A DNA stretch of 49,509 bases from Neobacillus fumarioli NBRC 102428. GTDB lineage: Bacteria > Bacillota > Bacilli > Bacillales > Cytobacillaceae. Every line of letters starts with the position of its first letter. Within the stretch, counting starts at the first letter, position 1. The notes under the pieces are model-generated. The model saw only the letters and a list, made by a program, of their open reading frames with translations, ran no database searches and had not been told where the DNA came from. The stretch is taken from positions 1 to 49,509 of the forward strand of contig NZ_BCUZ01000012.1 of the NCBI RefSeq assembly GCF_001591485.1. The letters run 5' to 3'. Of this stretch, positions 9,915 through 17,560 are shown in pieces. The position numbers were made by a program, and so were the translations under genes.

Positions 9915-10355
9915 ATGAAATTGTATGTGAAATCGCTTCTCATCATGGCGGGTATTACGGTCATTGGTGCTGGAGGGTTTTTTGCCCAGTATCACTTTGT
10001 CCATCAAGGAGAAAAATTGGTAAAAGCAAAGGACAAACAGCCATCGGTTGACGAGATCATTCATGAATCGGTCGATACGGATTCGATTACAACCAATTTT
10101 GCCGACGGCGGATATATCAAAACAAAATTTAAGCTGATCACCACATCGCCAAAAGATGCGGAAGAAATCAAAAAGCTTGAATTCCGAATACAAGATACTG
10201 TCATTCAAACGATCAATCAAATCAAAAAAGAAGATGCGGTCGGGCCAAATGGATTTACCTTGATTGAAAATAATGTTAAAAAGGACCTGAACAAAGCATT
10301 AGGCGGCAACTATATCACTCGTGTTTATTTGGTCGACAAATTAATTCAATTGTAG
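9915..10355 (+). CDS. fliL: Flagellar basal body-associated protein FliL
   Basis: 146 aa with one N-terminal membrane segment (about 6-26) and an extracytoplasmic domain. PSVDEIIHESVDTDSITTNF and the following strand pattern, with a C-terminus VYLVDKLIQL, match B. subtilis FliL. FliL surrounds and stabilises the stator units at the motor. In B. subtilis fliL lies just before fliM and fliY; here it is between yaaR and a swrB-like gene, while fliM and fliY are not in the window. AAGGGGAAAAAGG precedes the start. Confidence 0.85.
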   Translation: MKLYVKSLLIMAGITVIGAGGFFAQYHFVHQGEKLVKAKDKQPSVDEIIHESVDTDSITTNFADGGYIKTKFKLITTSPKDAEEIKKLEFRIQDTVIQTINQIKKEDAVGPNGFTLIENNVKKDLNKALGGNYITRVYLVDKLIQL

Positions 10356-10364
10356 GAGACGAAA

Positions 10365-10763
10365 ATGCTGACCATTCTTACGATATCACTTCTCGTTTTA
10401 AACTTTCTTGGAATGATTTTTTTGATGGTGAAAAACTTTTCGTCCAAAACATCACCGGATCATCGAAAAATACTTGAAACCCAAAAACTGCTGACCCGTG
10501 AAATGGCAGAGTTGACAATGGCAATCGACCATCTTCATCAGTCCATTCAGCAAGAGGCCGAACAATTGCGGACGGAAGTACAGTCGATCCAATCTTCTAT
10601 TAAAGGGAATGTTCAGCAGGAATTATTATTGAAGGAGCGCTACAGGGAAATTTTTCAACTTGAAGAACAAGGATTATCAGCGGAACAAATCGCTGCAAAA
10701 CTGAACAAAGGTTTAGGTGAGGTAGAATTCATTCTCCGACTTAAGAAAGGAGCATTACGATGA
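10365..10763 (+). CDS. SwrB/DUF6115-like single-pass membrane protein
   Basis: 132 aa. One N-terminal membrane helix (about 3-22) is followed by a coiled-coil region rich in Gln and Glu (about 40-90). The C-terminus resembles a small helix-turn-helix (EEQGLSAEQIAAKLNKGLGEVEFILRL, about 100-126). This organisation is that of DUF6115 proteins and of B. subtilis SwrB, which helps assemble the FliF-FliG-FliM platform and activate the export gate. SwrB sits next to sigD in B. subtilis; here it is next to fliL. Its stop overlaps the flhO start (ATGA). Assignment to SwrB is by architecture, not close sequence. Confidence 0.6.
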   Translation: MLTILTISLLVLNFLGMIFLMVKNFSSKTSPDHRKILETQKLLTREMAELTMAIDHLHQSIQQEAEQLRTEVQSIQSSIKGNVQQELLLKERYREIFQLEEQGLSAEQIAAKLNKGLGEVEFILRLKKGALR

Positions 10764-11632
10764 TTAGAGGATTATATTCTGCTGCTTCCGGCATGTTTTC
10801 CTTGGAGAGGAAGCAGGAAACACTGGCAGATAATCTCGCTAATGTCCAGACACCTGGATATAAGCAGGATGACACACAACTAAGAGCCTTTCCGAAACTA
10901 TTCCTCCAGCGAATACAAGATTTTCAAGAAGCGGGACATGCTCCTGCAGCTAGCTCGCGCGTTCCAATTGGCGAGCTGACAACAGGGGTATATGCCCAAG
11001 AGCGTGTCCCTAATTTTTCACAGGGGCCGGTAGTAGAAACAGACCAGCCGCTAGATCTTGCGATTGATGACCAAAATATCCCGGCACAGACAGTTGGCGG
11101 CCGCCAAGTAAAGCCAGCTGCCTTCTTTGCTGTTCAGCTTCCAAATGGGTCAATCGGCTACACAAGAGACGGGAAATTTGACTTGGATGCAGGTGGCAAT
11201 CTCGTGACGGCTGACGGGTACCGTGTGCTTGGTGTTAACCACCAACCGATCAAAATAACGGACAGTATCAGTAAAGATCGTCTCAGGATTACTTCAGACG
11301 GTCAGGTGATCGTCAATGCAAATGATCCTGCGAGATCCAGAATTGCAGGAAAGATCGGGATCGCCGTCGTGCAAAATCCACTTCAACTTACGCGGATGGG
11401 AGCCAATGTTTATCAATCAAAAACTGTCGTTCCTTTTATACAGGACAGAGGGCAAACCAATCCGGGTGTTTCACTTAAACAGGGATATATCGAGCAGTCC
11501 AATGTCAATCCGGCTCAGACGATGTCGGATATGATGATGACCGTACGCGGCTATGAAGCGAATCAAAAAGTCATCAGTGCATATGACCAGTCGCTCCAGC
11601 AGTTGAATACTGTCGGGAAAATCAATGAATAA
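10760..11632 (+). CDS. flhO: Flagellar hook-basal body protein FlhO (FlgF-like rod protein)
   Basis: 290 aa, rod protein of the FlgE/F/G family exported by the flagellar system. The N-terminal MIRGLYSAASGMFSLERKQ and NLANVQTPGYK form the family signature, and AFPKLFLQRI resembles B. subtilis FlhO. The C-terminal helix has SNVNPAQTMSDMMMTVRGYEANQKV. These two conserved ends form the coiled coil in the rod. It is too similar to FlhO and too short on inserted domains to be the hook protein FlgE. It is followed 12 bases later by flhP. Confidence 0.85.
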   Translation: MIRGLYSAASGMFSLERKQETLADNLANVQTPGYKQDDTQLRAFPKLFLQRIQDFQEAGHAPAASSRVPIGELTTGVYAQERVPNFSQGPVVETDQPLDLAIDDQNIPAQTVGGRQVKPAAFFAVQLPNGSIGYTRDGKFDLDAGGNLVTADGYRVLGVNHQPIKITDSISKDRLRITSDGQVIVNANDPARSRIAGKIGIAVVQNPLQLTRMGANVYQSKTVVPFIQDRGQTNPGVSLKQGYIEQSNVNPAQTMSDMMMTVRGYEANQKVISAYDQSLQQLNTVGKINE

Positions 11633-11644
11633 GGGGAATGAATC

Positions 11645-12496
11645 TTGAATACTTCATTATACATTTCATCAGGTGCTTTGCAGGCATTCCAGCAAAAAAT
11701 TGATACGAGCGCAAACAATGTGGCAAATGTCGATACGACAGGCTTTAAACGGCGTGACCAAAGTTTCTCAGAACTGTTAGCCAATCAAATTAACAACCAG
11801 ACACAAGCTAATCAAGAGGTGGGAAGGCTGACTCCGAATGGACTCCGGGTAGGCTATGGCTCTCGCGCCGGCCTGACCCAACTTGATATGACACAAGGTG
11901 AGGCAAAAGAAACCGATAATCCATTCGATTTGATGATCAATGGAAACGGCTTTTTTCAAGTAAGTGTTCCAGCTCAAAACGGTGTTCGCGAAATCCACTA
12001 TACTCGTGACGGAAGCTTTCACTTAAGTCCTAATCTGAATCAGGCAGGGAGCTATTATCTAGTAAACGCAAACGGTGGTTATTTGCTGGATCAAAACGGC
12101 GCTCCGATTCAATTAGATGGAAAATATGACGTTCAAATACAACCAAATGGTCAAATTTTGTTGAAAAATAAAAACGGCCAAGGCGGCGCGTTTCTTTCAG
12201 CACAGCGAATCGGCCTTGTGGATATTCAAAACCCGAATATTTTAACAAACATAGGCGGGAATGAATTTGCAATCGACACAACTGTACTGCCTGCGGGAAC
12301 AAATGCCGCAAGTTTTGTGCGCTATATGGCGCCGGGAGAAGTGCAAATTTCATCCGGATATTTGGAAGGTTCCAATGTTGATTTAACACAGGAAATGGCA
12401 GATTTGATGACCTCGCAAAGGAGCTATCAAATGAACGCCAGAGCCGTTTCTTACGCTGATCAAATGATGGGAATTGCCAACAGTATATTAAAATAG
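11645..12496 (+). CDS. flhP: Flagellar hook-basal body protein FlhP (FlgG-like rod protein)
   Basis: 283 aa, second distal-rod type protein. The N-terminal SSGALQAFQQKIDTSANNVANVDTTGFKRR and the C-terminal SNVDLTQEMADLMTSQRSYQMNARAVSYADQMM are the FlgE/F/G family ends, with FSELLANQI as in B. subtilis FlhP. The start is TTG at 11645 with AAGGGGA upstream. In B. subtilis flhO-flhP follow mbl outside the main operon; here they are part of the main motility locus. A strong terminator follows. Confidence 0.85.
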   Translation: MNTSLYISSGALQAFQQKIDTSANNVANVDTTGFKRRDQSFSELLANQINNQTQANQEVGRLTPNGLRVGYGSRAGLTQLDMTQGEAKETDNPFDLMINGNGFFQVSVPAQNGVREIHYTRDGSFHLSPNLNQAGSYYLVNANGGYLLDQNGAPIQLDGKYDVQIQPNGQILLKNKNGQGGAFLSAQRIGLVDIQNPNILTNIGGNEFAIDTTVLPAGTNAASFVRYMAPGEVQISSGYLEGSNVDLTQEMADLMTSQRSYQMNARAVSYADQMMGIANSILK

Positions 12497-12505
12497 GAAG
12501 AATGG

Positions 12506-12538
12506 ATAGAGACGAAACGGTGCGTCTCTATTTTTTTT
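12506..12538 (+). terminator. Rho-independent terminator after flhP
   Basis: ATAGAGACG and CGTCTCTAT pair across an 8-base loop and are followed by eight T residues. It separates the early genes from the sigma-D unit downstream. Confidence 0.93.
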
Positions 12539-12618
12539 GCTGAAAAATACTAAACCAATGGAGAATGCTGACGATAAAAAGAATATGAAAGTTGAACCAT
12601 GAAAAATAAAAAAACGAT

Positions 12619-12645
12619 TAAACTAAATTTTCCCGCTGCCGATAA
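12619..12645 (+). promoter_or_regulatory. Sigma-D promoter upstream of tandem csrA and hag
   Basis: TAAA (12619-12622), a 15-base spacer and GCCGATAA (12638-12645) match the sigma-D consensus exactly. It lies about 80 bases before the csrA-like gene. I see no second sigma-D motif between that gene and hag, so this promoter may serve both. Confidence 0.88.
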
Positions 12646-12724
12646 TTCATAATACCAGTGATTACCTTAGTAGTTAATCATTGAAAAATTATCGACATGC
12701 ATAAGTGACCTTGGAGGAAAATGA

Positions 12725-13042
12725 ATGCTGATCATTGGCAGGGAAATTGGTCAATACGTCATCATTAATGATGAAATGAAAGTAACTGTCGAGCAAAAGA
12801 ATGCAAAACTGCATTTGGTGATCGATGCACCAAAGGACATCTCGATTACGAGAGTCAAACAAACGCCGATGAATTTGAGAAAAAAGACTCGGATCATTGG
12901 TGATACTATACAAATTGGCAGTTCCATTCAAGTCAGCATCCTCCAAACAGAATCAGGGCTAATTCGCCTTGCTATCGATGCACCAAAAGAAATTTCGGTC
13001 TATCGGGAAGAAATTTATCAAAGAAAAGAAACAAAACTTTGA
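12725..13042 (+). CDS. Tandem-domain CsrA-like RNA-binding regulator
   Basis: 105 aa containing two CsrA-like units in one chain; usual CsrA is about 60-75 aa and acts as a dimer. Unit 1 (1-45) begins MLIIGREIG and ends IDAPKDISITR. Unit 2 (about 50-105) has GDTIQIGSSIQV, IDAPKEISVYREEIY. The IDAPK motifs are 51 residues apart. Both units keep the arginine equivalent to E. coli Arg44 (Arg43, Arg94) and Arg6 (Arg6, Arg56). CsrA binds GGA-containing leaders and represses hag translation in B. subtilis. The start has GGAGG 7 bases upstream; an ATG at 12721 is out of frame. fliW, the usual antagonist, is absent nearby. Confidence 0.85.
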   Translation: MLIIGREIGQYVIINDEMKVTVEQKNAKLHLVIDAPKDISITRVKQTPMNLRKKTRIIGDTIQIGSSIQVSILQTESGLIRLAIDAPKEISVYREEIYQRKETKL

Positions 13043-13075
13043 TCAAAACAAAGAAATGAGTAACAAACTTTGCTT

Positions 13076-13094
13076 AAAGAGCCAATGGCTTTTT
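13076..13094 (+). promoter_or_regulatory. Hairpin in the csrA-hag intergenic region
   Basis: AAAGAGCC and GGCTTTTT form an 8-base-pair stem (one G-U) over a 3-base loop, 45 bases before the hag start. It could be a weak terminator or attenuator, or a processing or stability element for the hag transcript. The run of T is short and partly inside the stem. Confidence 0.45.
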
Positions 13095-13138
13095 AATAGA
13101 TTTTAAACAATAAATCATAATGTAGGAGGAAATAACTT

Positions 13139-14386
13139 ATGATTATCAATCATAACTCAATGGCATCCAATGCACTTCGTCAATTGAACATTAACAGTGC
13201 AGCTCAAGCAAAATCAATGGCAAAATTATCTTCAGGTCTTCGCATCAACACAGCTGCTGATGATGCGGCAGGTCTTGCAATCTCAGAAAAGATGAAAGGT
13301 CAAATCCGCGGATTAGACCAAGCTGCACGTAACGCACAAGATGGTCAATCATTACTTCAAACAGCTGAAGGCGGACTAAACGAAACTCATGATATCCTTC
13401 AACGTATGCGTGAGCTGGCTGTCCAAGCTTCAAACGATACGAATACAGATCAAGATCGTCAAAACATTCAATCTGAAATGTCTCAGCTTGAAACTGAAAT
13501 AGATCGTATTGGTAATACAACACAATTTAATACTAAAAATTTATTAGATGGTTCAATGGGTAAAGCAGTAAATGCTGCTGTTGCAAATGTAAATACAAGT
13601 GCCGCTCTTCAAGGAGGAAGTGGTTCAGTAACAACTGGCGATTTCGTAGATGCATTAAAAGATGCAAATGGTAATAGCTTAGGCATTAGTACAGGTGATA
13701 CAATTACCATTAATTATACAGTCAATGGTACAGCGAAGACTGCTAGTTTAACTGCCACAGCTGGTACAACTAAAGTTTCCGATATTGGAGCATTATTTGG
13801 TTCAGATGCAGCATTAACAGCGGATGCTAGCGGTCATTTAGTTCTTACGGCTGGAACAGCTGGAACAGCTGGTGCAGTTGAAGGTGTAACAATTACAGTT
13901 AAAGACTCTAACGGTGTTACGCGAACAGCTGCAACAAATGCACTTTCTTCTTTTGCCGAAACAACTGCTGCTGCAGATAAAAGAACTGATGGCTCTGCAA
14001 CACTGTTAATTGGTGCAAATGGTGGGCAAACGTTGACTGTCGATATAAATGACATGCGTGCCCAAGCTCTGGGAGTAAGTGGTTTACAAGTTTCTACACA
14101 ATCACAAGCCAATTCAGCAATTAAAGTTATTGATACTGCAATTCAAAAAGTTTCTGCTGAACGTGCTAAGATTGGTGCATTCGAAAACCGTTTAGATCAT
14201 ACGATTAACAACTTAAATACATCTAGCCAAAACATCTCTGACGCACAATCCCGTATTGCTGATGTAGATATGGCAAAAGAAATGATGAACCAATCTAAAG
14301 CCAGCGTACTTGCTCAAGCTGCTCAAGCAATGCTAGCTCAAGCAAACCAGCAGCCGCAACAGGTTCTTCAATTATTACGCGGTTAA
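13139..14386 (+). CDS. hag: Flagellin
   Basis: Filament subunit (415 aa). The conserved N-terminal D0/D1 region (about 1-140) includes LSSGLRINTAADDAAGLAIS and the C-terminal D1/D0 region (about 320-415) includes ISDAQSRIADVDMAKEM and ends in QVLQLLRG. The middle (about 140-310) is a variable surface domain rich in Thr, Ala and Gly and about 100 residues longer than the minimal B. subtilis form. TAGGAGGAAA precedes the start and contains GGAGGA, a potential CsrA target overlapping the ribosome site. Codon choice in the conserved ends looks strongly biased, as expected for a highly expressed gene. Confidence 0.97.
   Translation: MIINHNSMASNALRQLNINSAAQAKSMAKLSSGLRINTAADDAAGLAISEKMKGQIRGLDQAARNAQDGQSLLQTAEGGLNETHDILQRMRELAVQASNDTNTDQDRQNIQSEMSQLETEIDRIGNTTQFNTKNLLDGSMGKAVNAAVANVNTSAALQGGSGSVTTGDFVDALKDANGNSLGISTGDTITINYTVNGTAKTASLTATAGTTKVSDIGALFGSDAALTADASGHLVLTAGTAGTAGAVEGVTITVKDSNGVTRTAATNALSSFAETTAAADKRTDGSATLLIGANGGQTLTVDINDMRAQALGVSGLQVSTQSQANSAIKVIDTAIQKVSAERAKIGAFENRLDHTINNLNTSSQNISDAQSRIADVDMAKEMMNQSKASVLAQAAQAMLAQANQQPQQVLQLLRG
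13850..13876 (+). repeat. Nine-base in-frame repeat in the flagellin variable domain
   Basis: GCTGGAACA occurs twice followed by the variant GCTGGTGCA, coding AGT-AGT-AGA. Unit changes would keep the frame and alter only the exposed domain length. Confidence 0.6.
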
Positions 14387-14395
14387 TTAACTTTG

Positions 14396-14436
14396 AAAGA
14401 GATTCTAGCTCTGCTGGAGTCTCTTTTAAATTTTTT
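14396..14436 (+). terminator. Rho-independent terminator after hag
   Basis: AAAGAGA (14396-14402) pairs with TCTCTTT (14420-14426), with further inner pairing, and is followed by TAAATTTTTT. Confidence 0.85.
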
Positions 14437-14500
14437 AGAAGGTTAGCATAATACAAGATAACGAACAAATCTCCCTCAAGCTTGTTTTTCCATTTCAGCT

Positions 14501-14526
14501 TAACTATTTTTCATAACTTCCGATAA
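14501..14526 (+). promoter_or_regulatory. Sigma-D promoter for fliD
   Basis: TAAC (14501-14504), a 14-base spacer and TCCGATAA (14519-14526) lie 73 bases before the fliD start. The -10 differs from GCCGATAA by one base. Confidence 0.7.
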
Positions 14527-14599
14527 AATATACATTAAACGAATATGTTTATTCTTTTTCAAAATCATGATAGAAATTGATAGATCGGAGGAAAATTTC

Positions 14600-16174
14600 A
14601 TGTCCATCGACCCATCTTCCATCACCAGAATAACAGGTCTTGCAAGTGGTTTAGATACGGATTCAATAGTAAAAAAATTAATGACCGCGGAGCAAGTTCC
14701 GCTTAATCAGTTAAAACAGAAGCAGCAAAAGGAATTGTGGCTTAGTGATGCGTACCGGCAATGGAATACGGATTTAAATACCTTTAAAATGACAACATTA
14801 TTAAATGCAAAGATGTCTTCAACGTTTAATACGTTTGATGTGACGTCAGGGCAGCCGAATGCAGTTACAGGAAATGCAGGCGGTGGAGCCATTGCCGGAA
14901 CTTATACTATTCAAGTAAAACAACTGGCGGATTCGGCGAGATTCACAGGAAATAATGTGACGGTTGATCCAACGAAGACGCTTGGTGATGCAGCACAAGG
15001 TGCGTTTCAATTGCAAAACAACGTGTCGATTACGATGACAGTGTATAACGACCCTAACAATCCAACAGCAGGCCAAACAGCTGTGCTGCCGATCACCATT
15101 AATACGACAGATAAAATTGGAGACGTTATCAGCAAGATTAATAGTGCGGTAGATGCTTCAGGTAAAAGCTTGGGGCTGCAGGCGATTTATGATCAAAACT
15201 TGCAAAAATTTATTATTCAGACAAAAAGTACTGGACAAAATGTTAAAATTGACTTAAGTGCCAATACAGATCAGGCAAGTCAAACATTTTTAAGTACCTA
15301 TCTTGGCGTTACTTCAACGAATAATATTGCTCAGGGTCAAAATGCGGCTATTCAGTTTAATGGCACCGATGTTTCGCTTGCCTCAAACAATGCGACCATT
15401 ATGGGCATTAACTGGACATTTAAAAGCAAAACGCTGGATGCAAACGGCAATTTAACAACGACGAGTGTCAGTGTGTCGAAAAATATCGATGCCGAAGTGA
15501 AAAATATTGAAGATTTTATTAATAAATATAATGATATGTTGGATAAGTTAAATAAAGCGGTAAGTGAACCGGTATATAAGGATTACCAGCCGTTGACCGA
15601 TGATCAGCGGAGCCAGATGACGGATACGCAAATACAGCAGTGGGAAACAAAAGCAAAAAGCGGGTTATTGCATGGCGACAGTATTCTGAATACATTAATC
15701 AATAACATGAGAAATCATATGGTTTCTACCGTAAATAATGGTAGTACGTACAATTCACTTGCATCTATCGGCATAGAGTCGAAGAGTTATATGGACAAGG
15801 GGAAACTTTATGTAGATGAGACGAAGCTAAGAGCAGCCATTCAAGCAGACCCGGATGGTGTACAGAAATTATTTAATCAAATGGGGAGTACATCAAATGG
15901 GACAAACGGACTACTCAATACATTAAGTGATGATTTCCAGCAAGCGATCAAAAGCTTAACGGATAAAGCCGGAATGGTGGGGAGTTCGCAATATGATCAA
16001 AGTACGATTGGAAAATTGCTGAGTAATATTAGCACCTCCATCACGACGCTTACTGATCAACTCAATCAAAAAGAAAATCAATACTACAAACAATTTTCCG
16101 TTATGGAACAGGCGATGCAGAAATATACATCTCAAAGCAACTGGCTGCTTGCGCAAATGTCTTCCAATCATTAA
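14600..16174 (+). CDS. fliD: Flagellar filament cap protein FliD
   Basis: FliD (524 aa from the preferred start) caps the growing filament and folds flagellin into place. ATG 14600 is chosen because GGAGGAAAA lies 6-8 bases before it and the product then begins MSIDPSSITRITGLASGLDTDSIVKKLM, the family N-terminus. In-frame ATG at 14567 lacks such a site. The C-terminal coiled-coil region (SSQYDQSTIGKLLSNISTSI, QLNQKENQYYKQFSVMEQAM) is typical. The middle is Thr/Asn rich. It has its own sigma-D promoter and a hairpin terminator. Confidence 0.95.
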   Translation: MSIDPSSITRITGLASGLDTDSIVKKLMTAEQVPLNQLKQKQQKELWLSDAYRQWNTDLNTFKMTTLLNAKMSSTFNTFDVTSGQPNAVTGNAGGGAIAGTYTIQVKQLADSARFTGNNVTVDPTKTLGDAAQGAFQLQNNVSITMTVYNDPNNPTAGQTAVLPITINTTDKIGDVISKINSAVDASGKSLGLQAIYDQNLQKFIIQTKSTGQNVKIDLSANTDQASQTFLSTYLGVTSTNNIAQGQNAAIQFNGTDVSLASNNATIMGINWTFKSKTLDANGNLTTTSVSVSKNIDAEVKNIEDFINKYNDMLDKLNKAVSEPVYKDYQPLTDDQRSQMTDTQIQQWETKAKSGLLHGDSILNTLINNMRNHMVSTVNNGSTYNSLASIGIESKSYMDKGKLYVDETKLRAAIQADPDGVQKLFNQMGSTSNGTNGLLNTLSDDFQQAIKSLTDKAGMVGSSQYDQSTIGKLLSNISTSITTLTDQLNQKENQYYKQFSVMEQAMQKYTSQSNWLLAQMSSNH

Positions 16175-16191
16175 GCCAAAGACGCACTTCT

Positions 16192-16222
16192 TGCCACAGT
16201 TTTTATAGCTGTGGCATTTGAT
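16192..16222 (+). terminator. Hairpin terminator after fliD
   Basis: TGCCACAG (16192-16199) pairs perfectly with CTGTGGCA (16209-16216), followed by TTTGATTT. The T-tract is interrupted. Confidence 0.7.
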
Positions 16223-16230
16223 TTCTGAAT

Positions 16231-16257
16231 TAAACAATTTCTTCGTTTCTCCGATGA
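16231..16257 (+). promoter_or_regulatory. Sigma-D promoter for flaG
   Basis: TAAA (16231-16234), a 15-base spacer and TCCGATGA (16250-16257) precede flaG by 36 bases. Confidence 0.7.
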
Positions 16258-16293
16258 TACAATAAAAACCAAATCAAAGAAGGGCTGAAGTTT

Positions 16294-16641
16294 ATGATCG
16301 ATAAAGTATCTAATGTGAATAATCAAATCCCTGATTTGAAAGTAAATCAAGTAGAAGGTGTACAAAAGCTTAAAGATCCATCACCTGACCAGCAAGACCA
16401 GCTAGAGAAAAAATTATCAAAGGAGCAGGTTGAAAAAGTCACGAAAAGTATGAATGACTTTCTAAATGCTTCGAATACCCAGTTAGTATTCAAGTTTCAT
16501 GATAAACTAAAAGAGTACTATGTGGAGATCGTTGATGAAAATACCAATCAGGTAGTGAAAGAAATTCCGCCAAAGAAGCTTCTGGATATTTATGCTGCCA
16601 TGAAGGACTATCTCGGACTGCTTGTCGATAAAAAAGTGTAA
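16294..16641 (+). CDS. flaG: FlaG family flagellar protein
   Basis: 115 aa. The C-terminal half (about 50-115) has the FlaG pattern: FKFHDKLKEYYVEIVDENTNQVVKEIPPKKLLDIYAAM. FlaG-type proteins (YvyC in B. subtilis) are linked to filament length and usually accompany fliD, as here. The N-terminal half is charged and low in complexity. Here flaG follows fliD and has a separate sigma-D promoter; the usual order is flaG before fliD. AAGAAGGGC precedes the start. Confidence 0.88.
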   Translation: MIDKVSNVNNQIPDLKVNQVEGVQKLKDPSPDQQDQLEKKLSKEQVEKVTKSMNDFLNASNTQLVFKFHDKLKEYYVEIVDENTNQVVKEIPPKKLLDIYAAMKDYLGLLVDKKV

Positions 16642-16683
16642 ATCTCATTTTTTTCAAGCATTCAAATAGAGTATAATGAATTT

Positions 16684-16708
16684 ACAGCGGAAGGTTTCCG
16701 CTGTTTTT
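16684..16708 (+). terminator. Rho-independent terminator after flaG
   Basis: ACAGCGGAA and TTCCGCTGT pair over a very short loop and are followed by TTTTC. Confidence 0.85.
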
Positions 16709-16719
16709 CATTCAATAGT

Positions 16720-16746
16720 TAAACTTATTTTTGCATTGACCGATAC
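16720..16746 (+). promoter_or_regulatory. Sigma-D promoter for flgM-flgN-flgK-flgL
   Basis: TAAA (16720-16723), a 15-base spacer and ACCGATAC (16739-16746) lie 33 bases before flgM. A sigma-D promoter on the anti-sigma-D gene gives the usual feedback arrangement. Confidence 0.75.
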
Positions 16747-16779
16747 TATTAAAAAAGTGTTCAAAGGAGTTCGGAAACG

Positions 16780-17043
16780 ATGATGCGAATTAACGATATA
16801 AAGTACGGTATCAATCCTTATCAACATCAAATAAATCGTCACAAAACGAATCCGAATACCGCATCCGGCGGAGATGTGGTAGACATTTCGGCTAACGGCA
16901 AGGAAATCTATCAAGCGATGAAATCAGATCAAGCTGACCGGCAGAAACGGATTGAACAATTGAAACAGCAAATTTCTGCTGGCACGTATAAGATCGATAG
17001 TCAGAAGGTTGCGGATAAAATGATCGAGTTTTGGCAGAAGTAA
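16780..17043 (+). CDS. flgM: Anti-sigma-D factor FlgM
   Basis: FlgM (87 aa) binds SigD and blocks late flagellar genes until it is exported through the completed hook. The N-terminus is probably disordered. The C-terminal SigD-binding part shows GGDVVDISANGKEIYQAMK and the final ISAGTYKIDSQKVADKMIEF, typical of the family. TCAAAGGAG precedes the ATG. The flgM-flgN-flgK-flgL order is that of B. subtilis. FlgM and FlgN coding regions are almost contiguous. Confidence 0.95.
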   Translation: MMRINDIKYGINPYQHQINRHKTNPNTASGGDVVDISANGKEIYQAMKSDQADRQKRIEQLKQQISAGTYKIDSQKVADKMIEFWQK

Positions 17044-17057
17044 ACAGGTGTATGATT

Positions 17058-17543
17058 ATGGAACCGATTATAAAGTTGAAACAAACATTGATAGCTATGG
17101 TGGGTGTACATGAGCAGCTGCTGGACTTGGCGTACCAAAAAAGGACGATTCTTGTGGAAGGAAAAACCGCAGAATTGCAAATGATCACGAGCAAAGAAAC
17201 GAAATGTACGGAACTCATCAGTCAACTTGAAGACGAGCGGAAACAGGCTGTAAAGGGATTCTTGGCACAAAAAGGATTTATCCTGGATTCCATCACCATG
17301 GATCAAGTTCTGCATATGCTTGATGATTCTGAGGACAAGCAGCTTCTTTCGACAATGACCATACGACTCAAGAATGTCGTTGAGAAACTAAAATATATCA
17401 ATCAAAATAATCAGGAACTCATTAAGATGTCGCTATCCTATATCCAGTATTCGATCAATATTTTCATGCCGAAAGAACCATCAGTTGGGTATGGGATGAA
17501 ACAGCCTGCCCATTCTGCCAAACTTTTGGATGCGAAAATTTAA
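17058..17543 (+). CDS. flgN: Flagellar export chaperone FlgN
   Basis: 161 aa, all-helical. FlgN-family chaperones bind the hook-filament junction proteins FlgK and FlgL before export. Visible features are a long N-terminal helical hairpin (LIAMVGVHEQLLDLAYQKRTILVEGKTAELQMI) and a C-terminal amphipathic helix (NNQELIKMSLSYIQYSINIF) expected to hold the client. ATG 17058 is preferred on ribosome-site spacing; ATG 17052 or an earlier in-frame start overlapping flgM is possible. It lies directly upstream of flgK. Confidence 0.88.
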   Translation: MEPIIKLKQTLIAMVGVHEQLLDLAYQKRTILVEGKTAELQMITSKETKCTELISQLEDERKQAVKGFLAQKGFILDSITMDQVLHMLDDSEDKQLLSTMTIRLKNVVEKLKYINQNNQELIKMSLSYIQYSINIFMPKEPSVGYGMKQPAHSAKLLDAKI

Positions 17544-17560
17544 AGGACGGAGGAAAGAGA

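Noticed and set aside
10760..12496. Reading flhO or flhP as the hook protein FlgE
   Set aside because: Both have FlhO/FlhP-like N-termini (AFPKLFLQRI, FSELLANQI) and lack extra hook domains, so the hook gene is taken as absent.
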